A stretch of 26,402 bases of DNA from Candidatus Heimdallarchaeota archaeon (GCA_015522385.1 WAMJ01000282.1:1-26402); one strand, 5' to 3'. Positions 8,198 to 17,230 are shown, counted from the first letter of the stretch. Notes: a model not told the origin generated them from the letters alone. Numbers and translations: made by a program.

Positions 8198-10945
8198 CTA
8201 CGACTCAAGCAATTCTAGTCTTTCCACTAGTGAGGTCTGTTTATCTCGGAGTTCATTGCGTTTGTTCTTCTCCTTCTCAACCAATTCTGCAGGGGCTCTT
8301 GTAGCGAATTCTGAGGAGAGCTTAGCATCGATCTTCGTGATCTGCTTCTCTAACTTATCGATCTCATTCTTTACTCTGGAGACCTCCGCTTCTATCTCAA
8401 TAAGTCCCTCCAGTGGGATGTAGATACTCACTCCATCAAGGACAACTGATATTGACTTTTTCGGAGGTTCCAAGGTCTTCTCTATCTTAAGACTTTCTCC
8501 GTCAATTTTTGTCAGATAGATGAGTTCATTCCTCGCCGCCTCAAGGGTATCAGTTCTGTCTCCTGCAGAGATCAGTACAGTCATTGGTGTTGAGTAAGGA
8601 ACGTTGAACTCCCCTCTGATCCTCCGAATCCCTTTGGTCGCTTCCTTGAAGAGTTCAAAGTTCTCCGAGGCCTCTGCAACGATGAACTCACGCTCTACTT
8701 TTGGCCATTTAGCAATTATCAGGGCGCCTTCATCCTTCACACCCGCAGGTAGTTGTTGCCAGAGTTTCTCGGTTATGAATGGCATGAATGGATGGAGGAG
8801 CCTGAACACCCGATCGAGGACGTACACCAGAATGTGGCGGGGATCAATTTCTTCGTAATCCTCGTCAGAATAGGTTCTTAGCTTAGAGATCTCAATATAC
8901 CAGTCCGCAAATGAGTTCCAGAAGAACCTGCGAATCTCTCTAGCTGCTTCGAGAAAGGAGTAATTATCTACAGAATCAGAGACAAATTTCACGAGGGAGT
9001 TGACCTCAGAGAGTATCCACCTGTCAGCAAAGCTTAACTTATGCTTCTTTAAATCCGGCTTTTCGTATTGGAAAGAGGCATCCACCTTGCTCAGTGCGAA
9101 TCGGGTGGCTTGCCAGATCTTGTTTCCAAACTTGTGAACACCATCAAGGTTTTTGGGATCAAGATTCATGTCCAGTCCAGGGGAGGAGTATGACACGAGG
9201 GTGAATCTCAAGCTATCTGCTCCGTATTTTGGGATTATGGTCAGCGGGTCGTACTCTTGGATGTTCTCCATGGATTTGCTGATCTTCTTACCCGCTTCAT
9301 TTCTCACCAGTCCGTGGAAGTACACATTCCTATAAGGTAATTTGCCTGTGAGCTCTACGGACATCATCAGCTCCCTCGCTACCCAGAAGAAGAGGATGTC
9401 ATAGCCTGTTTCCCTCATGGTGTTGGGGAAGAAGTCCTCCATATCTCTGGTATCGTTTGGCCACCCCATGGTCGAGAACGGCCAAAGACCAGAAGAGAAC
9501 CATGTGTCCAACACATCCTCATCTTGGTGGATGTTCCTACTCCCGCATGAAGAGCACTTCGTTGGATCCTCTCTCCCGGTCGTGATCTCCTCACAGTCAT
9601 CGCAGTACCATACGGGTATCCGGTGTCCCCACCAGAGTTGGCGAGATATGCACCAGTCCTTGATGGTTTCTGGGTTAAGCCAGTGATACAGTCTTTCGAT
9701 CATCTTGGGTGGTATGAAGTTAATTCCTTCTTCCTCGATCTTGGCCAGAACTTTCTCCACGAGTGGTCTGGTCTTTACAAACCACTGTGTGGAGTCGCGG
9801 GGTTCAACAATTGTGTGGCACCGCTCGCAATGCGGCACATTGTGGACATAGTCTTCTACCTCAACGAGAAGACCCTCCTTTTCAAGGTCTTTCACAATCT
9901 CCTCCCTTGCCTTGAACCTATCCATACCTGCGTACTTCCCTCCGAATTCCTCGATGATTACCGATTTCGCGTCGAGAACTGTGTAATGCTTGAGATTGTG
10001 ACGTTTACCGATTTCGTAATCATTGAAGTCGTGTGCAGGTGTAATCTTAACTGCACCTGTCCCGAATGAAGCATCGACATACTCATCCACAAAGATCGGG
10101 ATTTCTCTTCCGAGGACGGGAAGTATTGCGGTCTTACCTTTGTGCTTAGAGAACTTCGGGTGGTTTTCAGGAATGGCCACGCCTGAATCTCCAAGAAGGG
10201 TCTCTGGACGAGTTGTGGCAACAACGATGAACGACCTTGCCCCTTTTGCCCACGTGCCAGAACCCCACTCACCTCGAGGTTCGCTCCAGCTCTTGGTCTT
10301 GATTGGGTACTTGATGGTATACAATTTCCCCTCGACCTCCTCAGGAATGGCCTCGAGGTCGGATATGGCGGACTCACAACGACCTGGACACCAGTTAATC
10401 AAGTAGCTCCCTCTGTATATTAATCCCCTCTCAAAGAGAGTGACGAATGCTTCCCGGACTGCTTTGGAGAGCATCTCGTCCATAGTGAACCGCTCTCTAT
10501 CCCAGTCCGCGGATAGACCCATCTTCATAGACTGTTGAGTGATGATGGAATGGCTTTTCTCCTTCCATTTCCACACCTCCTCAAGGAATTTCTCACGTCC
10601 AAGTTCCTTCCGCTTAATCCCCTTCTTGTTCAGCTCTCGTTCAACAACGTTTTGCGTTGCAATCCCCGCGTGGTCTGCTCCAGGGAGGAAGAGCGTTTTC
10701 CTCCCAGTCATCCGTGCGTGCCTCACCATGAGATCCTGTAATGAGATCGTCATCGCGTGACCGAGGTGAAGGACTCCTGTCACGTTAGGTGGTGGAATTG
10801 TATTACAGAATCTCTCGGATTTCTCATCGACAATACCAAGTTCCTCTTGGGTCTCTGGCTTGAAATATCCCTTCTCTAGCCACCATTTGTATAGATCATC
10901 CTCAAATTGGGTAGGATCATAGGTTTTAGACAACTCCTCAGTCAT
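8198..10945 (-). CDS. valS: Valyl-tRNA synthetase, bacterial/eukaryotic-type
   Basis: This enzyme charges tRNA-Val with valine and proofreads threonine. Of 915 residues, the class I signature HLGH is at 60-63 within PPPNVTGVLHLGH; the editing domain carries ATTRPETLLGD; a zinc ribbon has CxxC pairs at 448/451 and 464/467; DTWFSSGLWP follows; and KISKS is at 554-558. The HUP catalytic core is followed by an anticodon-binding helix bundle. The last 70 or so residues form a charged coiled coil (the tRNA-binding arm). That arm and the motif PGADHAGIATQNVVE are characteristic of bacterial and eukaryotic ValRS rather than usual archaeal ones, suggesting acquisition by transfer. The signature KISKSMEN differs from the common KMSKSxGN. 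It has its own TATA box and probably leads an operon with two downstream genes. Confidence 0.97.
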   Translation of the reverse strand: MTEELSKTYDPTQFEDDLYKWWLEKGYFKPETQEELGIVDEKSERFCNTIPPPNVTGVLHLGHAMTISLQDLMVRHARMTGRKTLFLPGADHAGIATQNVVERELNKKGIKRKELGREKFLEEVWKWKEKSHSIITQQSMKMGLSADWDRERFTMDEMLSKAVREAFVTLFERGLIYRGSYLINWCPGRCESAISDLEAIPEEVEGKLYTIKYPIKTKSWSEPRGEWGSGTWAKGARSFIVVATTRPETLLGDSGVAIPENHPKFSKHKGKTAILPVLGREIPIFVDEYVDASFGTGAVKITPAHDFNDYEIGKRHNLKHYTVLDAKSVIIEEFGGKYAGMDRFKAREEIVKDLEKEGLLVEVEDYVHNVPHCERCHTIVEPRDSTQWFVKTRPLVEKVLAKIEEEGINFIPPKMIERLYHWLNPETIKDWCISRQLWWGHRIPVWYCDDCEEITTGREDPTKCSSCGSRNIHQDEDVLDTWFSSGLWPFSTMGWPNDTRDMEDFFPNTMRETGYDILFFWVARELMMSVELTGKLPYRNVYFHGLVRNEAGKKISKSMENIQEYDPLTIIPKYGADSLRFTLVSYSSPGLDMNLDPKNLDGVHKFGNKIWQATRFALSKVDASFQYEKPDLKKHKLSFADRWILSEVNSLVKFVSDSVDNYSFLEAAREIRRFFWNSFADWYIEISKLRTYSDEDYEEIDPRHILVYVLDRVFRLLHPFMPFITEKLWQQLPAGVKDEGALIIAKWPKVEREFIVAEASENFELFKEATKGIRRIRGEFNVPYSTPMTVLISAGDRTDTLEAARNELIYLTKIDGESLKIEKTLEPPKKSISVVLDGVSIYIPLEGLIEIEAEVSRVKNEIDKLEKQITKIDAKLSSEFATRAPAELVEKEKNKRNELRDKQTSLVERLELLES

Positions 10946-10971
10946 TCGTCAAGTCCCATAGATTTGTTCTG

Positions 10972-10982
10972 TACTTAAATCC
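10972..10982 (-). promoter_or_regulatory. valS: TATA box of valS
   Basis: The minus strand reads GGATTTAAGTA, centred about 28-30 bases before the ATG at 10945. The gap to the divergent gene at 11048 is only 102 bases. Confidence 0.4.
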
Positions 10983-11047
10983 TTATTTCCATTTAAGCCG
11001 AGAGTCGAGGGTGAAATATCTAGAAGTTATTATTCCACTCCGTAGGG

Positions 11048-11875
11048 ATGTGGATAATGAAAACTTGTCCATATTGTGGTGTTCAAGTTGATGATGATCT
11101 TACCAAGTGTAGGAGTTGTGGTAAGGAATTCCTTGTCAATGAGTCTCTAAGGTTGACTAAAACTAAGAAGAAGGGGAAGAAAACCTCTAATCTATCTACT
11201 CATACACAGATAGAGTATGAGCCACCCTTTGAGGGGAATCAACTAGAGGCTCTTAAGCTGGTATACTTCTCTCCTTCGAGGGCAAAGTCAGTATTCTTCT
11301 CCTCCCATAGACCACCTCTTCTCCCGTTGTTGGTGGTTATATCTCTTATTACAATCATTTACGTCTCAGCTCTCACAAACAAGACGGAATGGATCTTTAT
11401 CAACGGTAGCAGTATAGACACGACAATACTTACGATCATATTCGTACTGACCGAACTTGGAAGAATTGGAATACAGCTTGTCATCAGTAGTGTAGTATTT
11501 GGTTACGCTTTCAAGCTTGGATTCAAACAAGGATCTCTCGGACACCATAAGTCTATCTCTACGTTCTTCCGTCTCAATATCTACCGCCTAGTAGTTCACA
11601 GTGCTTTCACTCTTCTCAAACTCTTCTTTCTACTGTCTTCTCCAAACTCCAAACAGATCATTGATGTGGCAACCAACGAGAAGACGGTCACGGTACCATT
11701 CCCCGACTGGTTTATTTTTTGGGATGGCTTATTAACCGCTATACCATTTGCAATTACCTCGGTTATCATATTCATGGTGATGACAAAAACCTTCGAGATG
11801 AGTAAGTTCAATGCACTAATAGCTTCACTTTTCTCAATTTTCCCAGTGATTCAACTTATTCTCACCTACTTATAG
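11048..11875 (+). CDS. Zinc-ribbon plus Yip1-like multi-pass membrane protein
   Basis: The N-terminus is a short zinc ribbon, C7PYC10 and C21RSC24. A basic linker (about 30-50) and a membrane domain with about five spans follow (roughly 88-110, 125-160, 178-197, 222-248 and 255-275). The segment LVYFSPSRAKSVF before the first span resembles the entry to Yip1-type membrane domains common in archaea next to zinc ribbons. The biochemical role is unknown; membrane organisation or protein interaction is possible. ATG 11048 and ATG 11057 are both plausible, and the second would begin MKTCPYC. It is divergent from valS and converges with the TPR gene with eight bases between stops. Confidence 0.75.
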   Translation: MWIMKTCPYCGVQVDDDLTKCRSCGKEFLVNESLRLTKTKKKGKKTSNLSTHTQIEYEPPFEGNQLEALKLVYFSPSRAKSVFFSSHRPPLLPLLVVISLITIIYVSALTNKTEWIFINGSSIDTTILTIIFVLTELGRIGIQLVISSVVFGYAFKLGFKQGSLGHHKSISTFFRLNIYRLVVHSAFTLLKLFFLLSSPNSKQIIDVATNEKTVTVPFPDWFIFWDGLLTAIPFAITSVIIFMVMTKTFEMSKFNALIASLFSIFPVIQLILTYL

Positions 11876-11883
11876 ATAATTTC

Positions 11884-13779
11884 CTAATAGATTTTCTCTA
11901 CCCAGTTATTAATCAACGACAGGACATTTTTTTTCATCGTTAGAAAATCAAGGTGTTCGAGGCTGGGGTACTCCCTTGTCATCATATCCATCTTTCGCTC
12001 AAGGGTACTCATGGGTGGGAGGAAGTCTGCGATGATTGTGGGGACAAAGACACTGAAAAAGACGTATGCTAGGTTTAGTCTGTGATCGACTGCTGAGTTG
12101 TCCCGTATTCTAAAGGTATAGGCTAGAACCCTGTAATCCTGCAATTTTCCTGCAGGGAGGTTGAACAACCCTGAATGGTACTGATCCCCTTGACCGAAGA
12201 TCACTGAAAATACAATTCCCAATTGGGTGAGGTAGGTGTCTCTCTCAAATTCATCTTGGAATGTATCAATTTCAAAGTCCTTCCAGATAATATCGATCCC
12301 GTATTCAGATATCTTGTACACAACGTTGGGAAACAGACTGTTATTGTTTAGCAACTTTTTCATCCTCTCGATGTTCTGGAAGTCATCCTGCTCTAGTTGG
12401 AGGTACTGATTCTTACGTAGAGCATCCTCTATCCTCTCGAGGTTGATCATAATTTTTGACTTGATGTCCTTGTCATCTACGATGTTCATGCTTTGATAAT
12501 TTTCCCCGAGCTTTCTCCATTTTTCGAGAATTATCGTCTGGTCGTCTCTTATCTGGTTAATCTCATCTAGCAGCACCTTGACATCACTCTTTTCAGCGAT
12601 ATTGTATGCGGCCTTGAGTATGATCTCGGCCTCATCTCTGTTATTCATTAGAATAAAGAGTTTAGCTTGAATTATCAGTGACTTTACTATGATGACCTGT
12701 GATTTCAGCTCATTTGCAAGGGTTGAAATATCCTTCAGAGTCTCGTTGAGCTCCCTGATGAGGTCTGAGTTGAAGGTGATTGTAAGCTCAAAGAGCTGCA
12801 GATCTGCGATATTGAAGAGGATCTCTATATAGAGCGACGAATCCTCGGTTTTAATCGATCGGAGAGATTGGAGGATTTCCAGTGCTCGAGCTTTTTCGAC
12901 GAGTCTAGTTCTAGACTTGAGGATTATAGCTTCCGCGAGTTGGATATACAGATTAGCGAGTTTCACTTTTACCCCTTTCAGGGAAACTTTCATCTCAACA
13001 AGTATATCTGTAGCCAAGGAATCAATCCCAGTTGTCACATAAAGCTTGATCAACCTGTAGTACGCCTCTGCAAGATTTAATGGATTATTCAGCTTATGGA
13101 ACATCTCAATTGCTTTCTCCAAATGGAAGCGAGCCCCGTCGAAATCACGAGTCATGGTCTGCAGGTGGCCAATTGTCGAGAAGGCATTAGCTAGAGGTTG
13201 CTCAAGTTGGAGGTCTCTGAAGATCCAGATTGCCTGTCTAATATACTGAAGAGCGAGCGTAAATTGTCCTTGATCTAGGTAGATCAGCGCCAAATTAGAC
13301 TGAACAATTGCCGTGTCAATCTCACTGTGATTCATCTCCCGGTATTTTAGGGCCTCTTTGTACTTCTGGACAGAGATTTCACTCTTCCCCATCTGGTTGA
13401 ATATTATCCCTTCGATGTTCAAAAGATCTCCTGCAAGTTGATTGTACTCCCACGATCCCGAGAATTCTTCTACACGTGGGAGCATGGTTCTGGCAAATTG
13501 AACAACCGAAAGGGAGTCCTCATTCCTCCCATTCAGCACGAGGAAGAAGCTGTAAACGCTAAGGCATCTCACCGTCTCAACCGGGGATGTGTTCTCACTG
13601 AGAATAACTGCTAAGTTCTCCTCGATGAGCTCAAAGGCTCTCTTTTCGTCACCTTGTTGGAAGTGGACGAATGAAAGCATAGTTCGCTTGTCGAGTACAC
13701 TTTCTAGTAATTCAATTTTGGGTAAAGCCTGTTCAAACTTCCCACTTCTGATTAAATTGAACACCTCGCGTACCGACAT
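11884..13779 (-). CDS. Tetratricopeptide-repeat protein with a distinct C-terminal domain
   Basis: This 631-residue cytosolic protein has no signal peptide. Residues about 1-430 are helical hairpins with TPR spacing; the clearest are around AIVQSNLALIYLDQGQFTLA, the following NAFSTIGHLQTMTRDFDGA, and AEAYYRLIKLYVTTG. A heptad-like helical stretch occupies about 430-475. The last 150 residues (from LFPNVVYKISEYGID) look like a compact alpha/beta domain with GLFNLPAG, YRVLAYTFRIRD and ADFLPP. I do not recognise this domain; a longin- or roadblock-like sensor is one possibility. TPR proteins act as adaptors, so a signalling scaffold is the likely role. It is monocistronic with a strong TATA box; its end converges with the zinc-ribbon gene. 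Confidence 0.82.
   Translation of the reverse strand: MSVREVFNLIRSGKFEQALPKIELLESVLDKRTMLSFVHFQQGDEKRAFELIEENLAVILSENTSPVETVRCLSVYSFFLVLNGRNEDSLSVVQFARTMLPRVEEFSGSWEYNQLAGDLLNIEGIIFNQMGKSEISVQKYKEALKYREMNHSEIDTAIVQSNLALIYLDQGQFTLALQYIRQAIWIFRDLQLEQPLANAFSTIGHLQTMTRDFDGARFHLEKAIEMFHKLNNPLNLAEAYYRLIKLYVTTGIDSLATDILVEMKVSLKGVKVKLANLYIQLAEAIILKSRTRLVEKARALEILQSLRSIKTEDSSLYIEILFNIADLQLFELTITFNSDLIRELNETLKDISTLANELKSQVIIVKSLIIQAKLFILMNNRDEAEIILKAAYNIAEKSDVKVLLDEINQIRDDQTIILEKWRKLGENYQSMNIVDDKDIKSKIMINLERIEDALRKNQYLQLEQDDFQNIERMKKLLNNNSLFPNVVYKISEYGIDIIWKDFEIDTFQDEFERDTYLTQLGIVFSVIFGQGDQYHSGLFNLPAGKLQDYRVLAYTFRIRDNSAVDHRLNLAYVFFSVFVPTIIADFLPPMSTLERKMDMMTREYPSLEHLDFLTMKKNVLSLINNWVEKIY
11927..11934 (+). 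terminator. Possible poly-T terminator for the zinc-ribbon membrane gene
   Basis: Eight consecutive T on the plus strand lie about 52 bases after the stop at 11875, within the 3' end of the opposite-strand TPR gene. Archaeal termination favours T runs; there is no hairpin. The run also encodes Lys codons on the other strand. Confidence 0.3.
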
Positions 13780-13806
13780 GTAGCTGAAGAAGTTCTATTC
13801 TTATAG

Positions 13807-13815
13807 TTATATAAG
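13807..13815 (-). promoter_or_regulatory. TATA box of the TPR gene
   Basis: The minus strand reads CTTATATAA, centred about 27 bases before 13784, five bases upstream of the ATG at 13779. Confidence 0.5.
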
Positions 13816-13852
13816 CCTTAGGTACAAAGAGGTCGTAATCTCTTATTTTCCA

Positions 13853-14440
13853 TTAGTGATTGGGGTTCTCAAAGATGATCTGAGCCCCGTGCTTAAGGAT
13901 TTTTTTCTGTTCTCCTTTTTTTGGGAATCCTTTATTCCTTGAGTAGACTCCAATCAGTCTTCCTCTCCGTACGGAGTTCTTGAAGTTTCTCTGGACGAGA
14001 TCGATCTCATCACTGTCTCTTTCGTCGAACAATCTTGAAGACTTGAGTTCTTCGTAATCATAAAGGGCAGAGCTGTCGACCATAATGAATCCACCTGCAT
14101 CTCCCTTGTAGCTCGGATAGCATAGAACGAATTTCTTGTGGATCTTCTCTGGCCATTCGTAAATCCCTCTACTTATGCCCTTGTAAATCTTAACTTCGTC
14201 TTTCTTAAGCACTCTATCGAATCCGATCACGTCTCCGATGAACTTGTAAAGATTATCAAGATCATGGTCTCCTTTCAGGAAGATGTAATAAGGTAAGTTT
14301 TCCTCCTCTTTTATCAGTTCATCGAGAACCTTTGTAGGGTCTACAGATACCACGAGAAATGCCCTGTAGCCCTTTCTGATTGCAGAGGTAAGATCTGTGT
14401 CTGGTTCGATGAAGATTCCCTTGATGTATCTCTGATCCAT
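13853..14440 (-). CDS. Conserved-looking protein of unknown function (195 aa)
   Basis: I do not recognise this soluble protein. It begins as an alpha/beta domain: strand FLVVSVDP, helix VLDELIKEE, strand YYIFLKG. The middle part contains FVLCYPSYKGDAGGFIMVDSS, which looks like two beta strands around a Gly-rich turn. The C-terminal third is basic (NSVRRGRLIGVYSRNKGFPKKG), possibly for nucleic-acid or membrane contact. There is no signal peptide or Cys cluster. It lies between the TPR gene and the large membrane protein, all on the minus strand, with its own TATA-like box inside a small dyad at 14460-14472, so it is probably leaderless from ATG 14440. Confidence 0.72.
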   Translation of the reverse strand: MDQRYIKGIFIEPDTDLTSAIRKGYRAFLVVSVDPTKVLDELIKEEENLPYYIFLKGDHDLDNLYKFIGDVIGFDRVLKKDEVKIYKGISRGIYEWPEKIHKKFVLCYPSYKGDAGGFIMVDSSALYDYEELKSSRLFDERDSDEIDLVQRNFKNSVRRGRLIGVYSRNKGFPKKGEQKKILKHGAQIIFENPNH

Positions 14441-14459
14441 ATTCTAACCACGACTGACA

Positions 14460-14472
14460 GGTTATTTTAACC
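14460..14472 (-). promoter_or_regulatory. TATA-like box within a small dyad, promoter of the 195-aa gene
   Basis: GGTTA and TAACC flank TTT. The minus strand reads TTAAAATAA at the core, centred 26-27 bases before ATG 14440, so transcription should start at the start codon. Confidence 0.4.
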
Positions 14473-14492
14473 TACCATTTCCTTGAGGGACT

Positions 14493-16352
14493 TTAGATAA
14501 TTGTGACTAGAAGTATGGATATAACTCCCAAAATCAAAACCGTTAGATTACCAAGAGTCCCTGTTTCAGACAGGATCACCTCTTCATTCCTCTCAATTGT
14601 CACAGAATCAAGATTGAAGACATTCTTGTTGTTTGCATACGACACCTTAGTTGGACCGTAGTAGGCGATATAAAGTAAAATTCCAACAATTACACCTGGC
14701 TTGATCAGAGGAAATTGTCCAATGCTACTGAATAGTAGGGTCACCATAATAAAAATTGAGAAGATTGATCCGTGTTTCAGTAAATTCTTGATCACCAGAT
14801 TTCGTTGTCTTCTTCTCTCCGCAATAATCGCTGCTAGTTCTGACTGTGCAACAGTCGGAAGACGACCAGTATCGAGGTATTCTCTGATATAGGAAACATC
14901 TGCTTTAACCCTGTGCTTATTATCTGAAATCATGGGTGGTACATAGTACCTCCCGCTTGGCAGGGCTTTATTTGGATCATATTCACTCAGCGGCAATCCA
15001 TAAGCCACCCACTCATGCATATGGTAAGATCCTTTCTCAACGGATGCACCCCATGCTTTCCTACTTCCCGACCCGAAGAAGGTGCGCATGACCGTTAAGG
15101 ATACCTCTTCCAATTCTACCTCCCAAGGTGTCTGTTTGGGCTTATACTCTTGGATCTCCTGTCGCAATTTTACATAGTCCTTTTTAGCTTGGGAGAACCC
15201 GACTTTGCCTTTGTACACATTCTGCTTCCAGACGAGATTCCACTCCATAATCCCCTCTCTTGGCGGGAAGGGAGAACCAGTGAACAAGGCGAATCTAAAT
15301 TTAGCAGAAACCCTTTTTTCAAATTCTTGTGAGACTATATCCCACCACTCCTTCTTCGTTTCTCCCGTGAGGAGGAGCATTTCGAGAAAGTCGTATGAGA
15401 GTTTTTGGAGATTCTTTGGGAGAAGAGCAAATATCCTCCACTTATTAAGAAGGCTTGGAAGGAGGTAAAGCAACAATACCTTACCTCTCCTGCCCTCAAT
15501 TCCCAAATTACGTGAGGTTGTGATGATGTGGTTTAGATAGTACATCTTTAGAACTGTCCTTGATCTGTACATATCCTCTTTTATCTCCATGAGGCGTTCG
15601 TAGTATTCAAGATAGGTTATCTCCTTGGAATCATATTGCTGCATGATATACTCTGGCGTCCCAGGTTTACCATTGAGACCAGATTTTGAGACTCTGGAAA
15701 GAGTCGCTATGCCATTCTTTGGAACCCAGAATATCTCATTCAACACGAGAAGGATGGTCACCGCAATAACCATGAATACTATGGCACTTCCATATCTCTC
15801 GGCTGAGGTGAACTCAAAGTTATCGTTCTCACCAACGGTGGTGGTACTACTAAACCTCGGCCAGAAAACCAAACCAACAATTCCTAGAGCCGTAAGTAAC
15901 CCCCAAATTAGAAGAAACGGGTAGGTGTAACCCTTCTCTGATTGTACATCTGATCTTAAAATTGGTACTGAATCAAATTTAGATACGATAGAGACTGTCA
16001 ATATGTACAGAATCGTGGTTAAAATGACGATATCCAGTGCGAGATTCGAGAATTGGAACCCAACAGTGAATATTGAAAAGAGAATAATGTAGAAGACAAT
16101 GGCATAGAGTATCGCGATTGAGACAAATAGTGTAATGACTTTTGTCATGGCATCTAACTTTACCCACTTGTCTATTAGTGTGAGAAGTTGGAAGAGTACG
16201 AGGGTGACAAACAGTATTGTGATAGGAATGGTGACGACCGAATCACTATGAAATATTTGTGAAGAGGAAAGATTTACTACAACTGAGAAGGTGAATATCA
16301 ATCCCAGCGATTTGGGCTGGTTGGTGAACATCGCGAGAACAAAGGGTCTCAA
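14493..16352 (-). CDS. Large membrane protein of unknown function with central cytosolic domain (619 aa)
   Basis: About six hydrophobic segments fill residues 10-210 (for example around 38-60, 70-98, 103-125, 143-165 and 187-208). A soluble domain of about 310 residues follows (210-520), containing WWDIVSQEFEKRV, GSPFPPREGIMEWNLVWK and HEWVAYGLPLSEYD. Two more spans at about 528-565 and a last hydrophobic tail (598-619) complete it. I see no known enzymatic motif. TTG at 16352 coincides with the predicted transcript start; ATG at 16331 (residue 8) is the alternative. The promoter overlaps the stop of tpiA, 26 bases upstream, so it may be transcribed both with tpiA and independently. Confidence 0.78.
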   Translation of the reverse strand: MRPFVLAMFTNQPKSLGLIFTFSVVVNLSSSQIFHSDSVVTIPITILFVTLVLFQLLTLIDKWVKLDAMTKVITLFVSIAILYAIVFYIILFSIFTVGFQFSNLALDIVILTTILYILTVSIVSKFDSVPILRSDVQSEKGYTYPFLLIWGLLTALGIVGLVFWPRFSSTTTVGENDNFEFTSAERYGSAIVFMVIAVTILLVLNEIFWVPKNGIATLSRVSKSGLNGKPGTPEYIMQQYDSKEITYLEYYERLMEIKEDMYRSRTVLKMYYLNHIITTSRNLGIEGRRGKVLLLYLLPSLLNKWRIFALLPKNLQKLSYDFLEMLLLTGETKKEWWDIVSQEFEKRVSAKFRFALFTGSPFPPREGIMEWNLVWKQNVYKGKVGFSQAKKDYVKLRQEIQEYKPKQTPWEVELEEVSLTVMRTFFGSGSRKAWGASVEKGSYHMHEWVAYGLPLSEYDPNKALPSGRYYVPPMISDNKHRVKADVSYIREYLDTGRLPTVAQSELAAIIAERRRQRNLVIKNLLKHGSIFSIFIMVTLLFSSIGQFPLIKPGVIVGILLYIAYYGPTKVSYANNKNVFNLDSVTIERNEEVILSETGTLGNLTVLILGVISILLVTII

Positions 16353-16374
16353 TACTCTGGACTGACGATCGACA

Positions 16375-16382
16375 CTTATTAA
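16375..16382 (-). promoter_or_regulatory. TATA-like box overlapping the tpiA stop codon
   Basis: The minus strand reads TTAATAAG, centred 26-27 bases before the TTG at 16352, which would make that mRNA leaderless. Confidence 0.35.
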
Positions 16383-17152
16383 TTGAGCGATGAACAGATT
16401 CTGTGTACTGGGATCAGTGTCTCCGCTTTAAGTGATGCTCCCCCTATCAGCCCTCCATCAATATTTGGCTGCTTTAGCAACTCTTCGGCATTTGATGCCT
16501 TCATAGATCCACCGTATAATATCCTTACGGATTGAGAAATATTCTGACCGTAGAGCTCCTCGATAACACTCCTGACGAAACTGTGTGTTGCCTCTGCATC
16601 CGCAGGAGTGGCAGGTTTGATCTCTGTGTCTGGATTAAGGGCCTTGTTGTTGATCGCCCAAACCGGTTCGTAGGCGATAATTACTTTTTCGAGATTCTCA
16701 ACTCCCTGCAAACCGACGACTAGCTGTCTCCTCAGGACCTCTCCATACTCTCCTGTCTCTCTTTCCTTTGCGGTCTCACCTATACACAGAACCGGAGTGA
16801 TGTCATACTTCAGAGCAAGTTTGACTTTCTTGTTGATCTCTTCGTCCGTCTCTCTGAATATAATCCTCCGTTCACTGTGTCCAACTAGAGTGTACCCAAT
16901 ACCTGCATCAACAAGACTTAGGACAGAAGTAGCTCCGGTATATGCTCCACTCTCTTCGTAGTGGATGTCCTCGGCTGCGAGTTTCAGGTTCTGTGTCGAT
17001 ACACTGTACAAGAAGACGGAAGGGACAGCAATGAATGTCTCTATGTCGAAATGTTCAAGATGGGAGTCAATCTCCTCCAGTCTCCTCTTGGCCTCAGATA
17101 GTGAGGTCACCTGAAGTTTCCAGTTTCCACCAATCACGTACGGTCTAGTCAT
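16379..17152 (-). CDS. tpiA: Triosephosphate isomerase, bacterial/eukaryotic-type with altered loop 6
   Basis: This cytosolic enzyme interconverts dihydroxyacetone phosphate and glyceraldehyde-3-phosphate in glycolysis and gluconeogenesis. The catalytic residues are present: N10 and K12 in GGNWK, H92 in GHSERR, E162 in YEPVWAI, and the phosphate-binding GGS (214-216) and GGAS (237-240). At 257 aa it matches the bacterial/eukaryotic class, whereas typical archaeal enzymes are about 225 aa. The oddity is the mobile loop 6: instead of the usual GTGKT after PVWAI it has about 13 residues (NNKALNPDTEIKP) before ATP, an insertion of about eight. Start ATG 17152 is at the predicted +1 of its TATA-like box. 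It is divergent from the PIG-L gene. Confidence 0.95.
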   Translation of the reverse strand: MTRPYVIGGNWKLQVTSLSEAKRRLEEIDSHLEHFDIETFIAVPSVFLYSVSTQNLKLAAEDIHYEESGAYTGATSVLSLVDAGIGYTLVGHSERRIIFRETDEEINKKVKLALKYDITPVLCIGETAKERETGEYGEVLRRQLVVGLQGVENLEKVIIAYEPVWAINNKALNPDTEIKPATPADAEATHSFVRSVIEELYGQNISQSVRILYGGSMKASNAEELLKQPNIDGGLIGGASLKAETLIPVHRICSSLN

Positions 17153-17173
17153 ATTTCGAAATATTGGATGTGG

Positions 17174-17181
17174 TTCTAAAA
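17174..17181 (-). promoter_or_regulatory. tpiA: TATA-like box of tpiA
   Basis: The minus strand reads TTTTAGAA, centred about 26 bases before ATG 17152, giving a leaderless transcript. Confidence 0.35.
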
Positions 17182-17230
17182 CACTTGTGACCTCTACTGG
17201 ATGTGAGCAAGTTTTCCCCTATCCGTTCAG

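Noticed and set aside
9623..10069. 148-codon open frame on the plus strand
   Set aside because: It is entirely antisense to valS, whose catalytic motifs run through the region.
13905..13925. Plus-strand T runs near 13910 as terminators
   Set aside because: They lie inside the minus-strand 195-aa gene as Lys codons and no plus-strand gene ends nearby.
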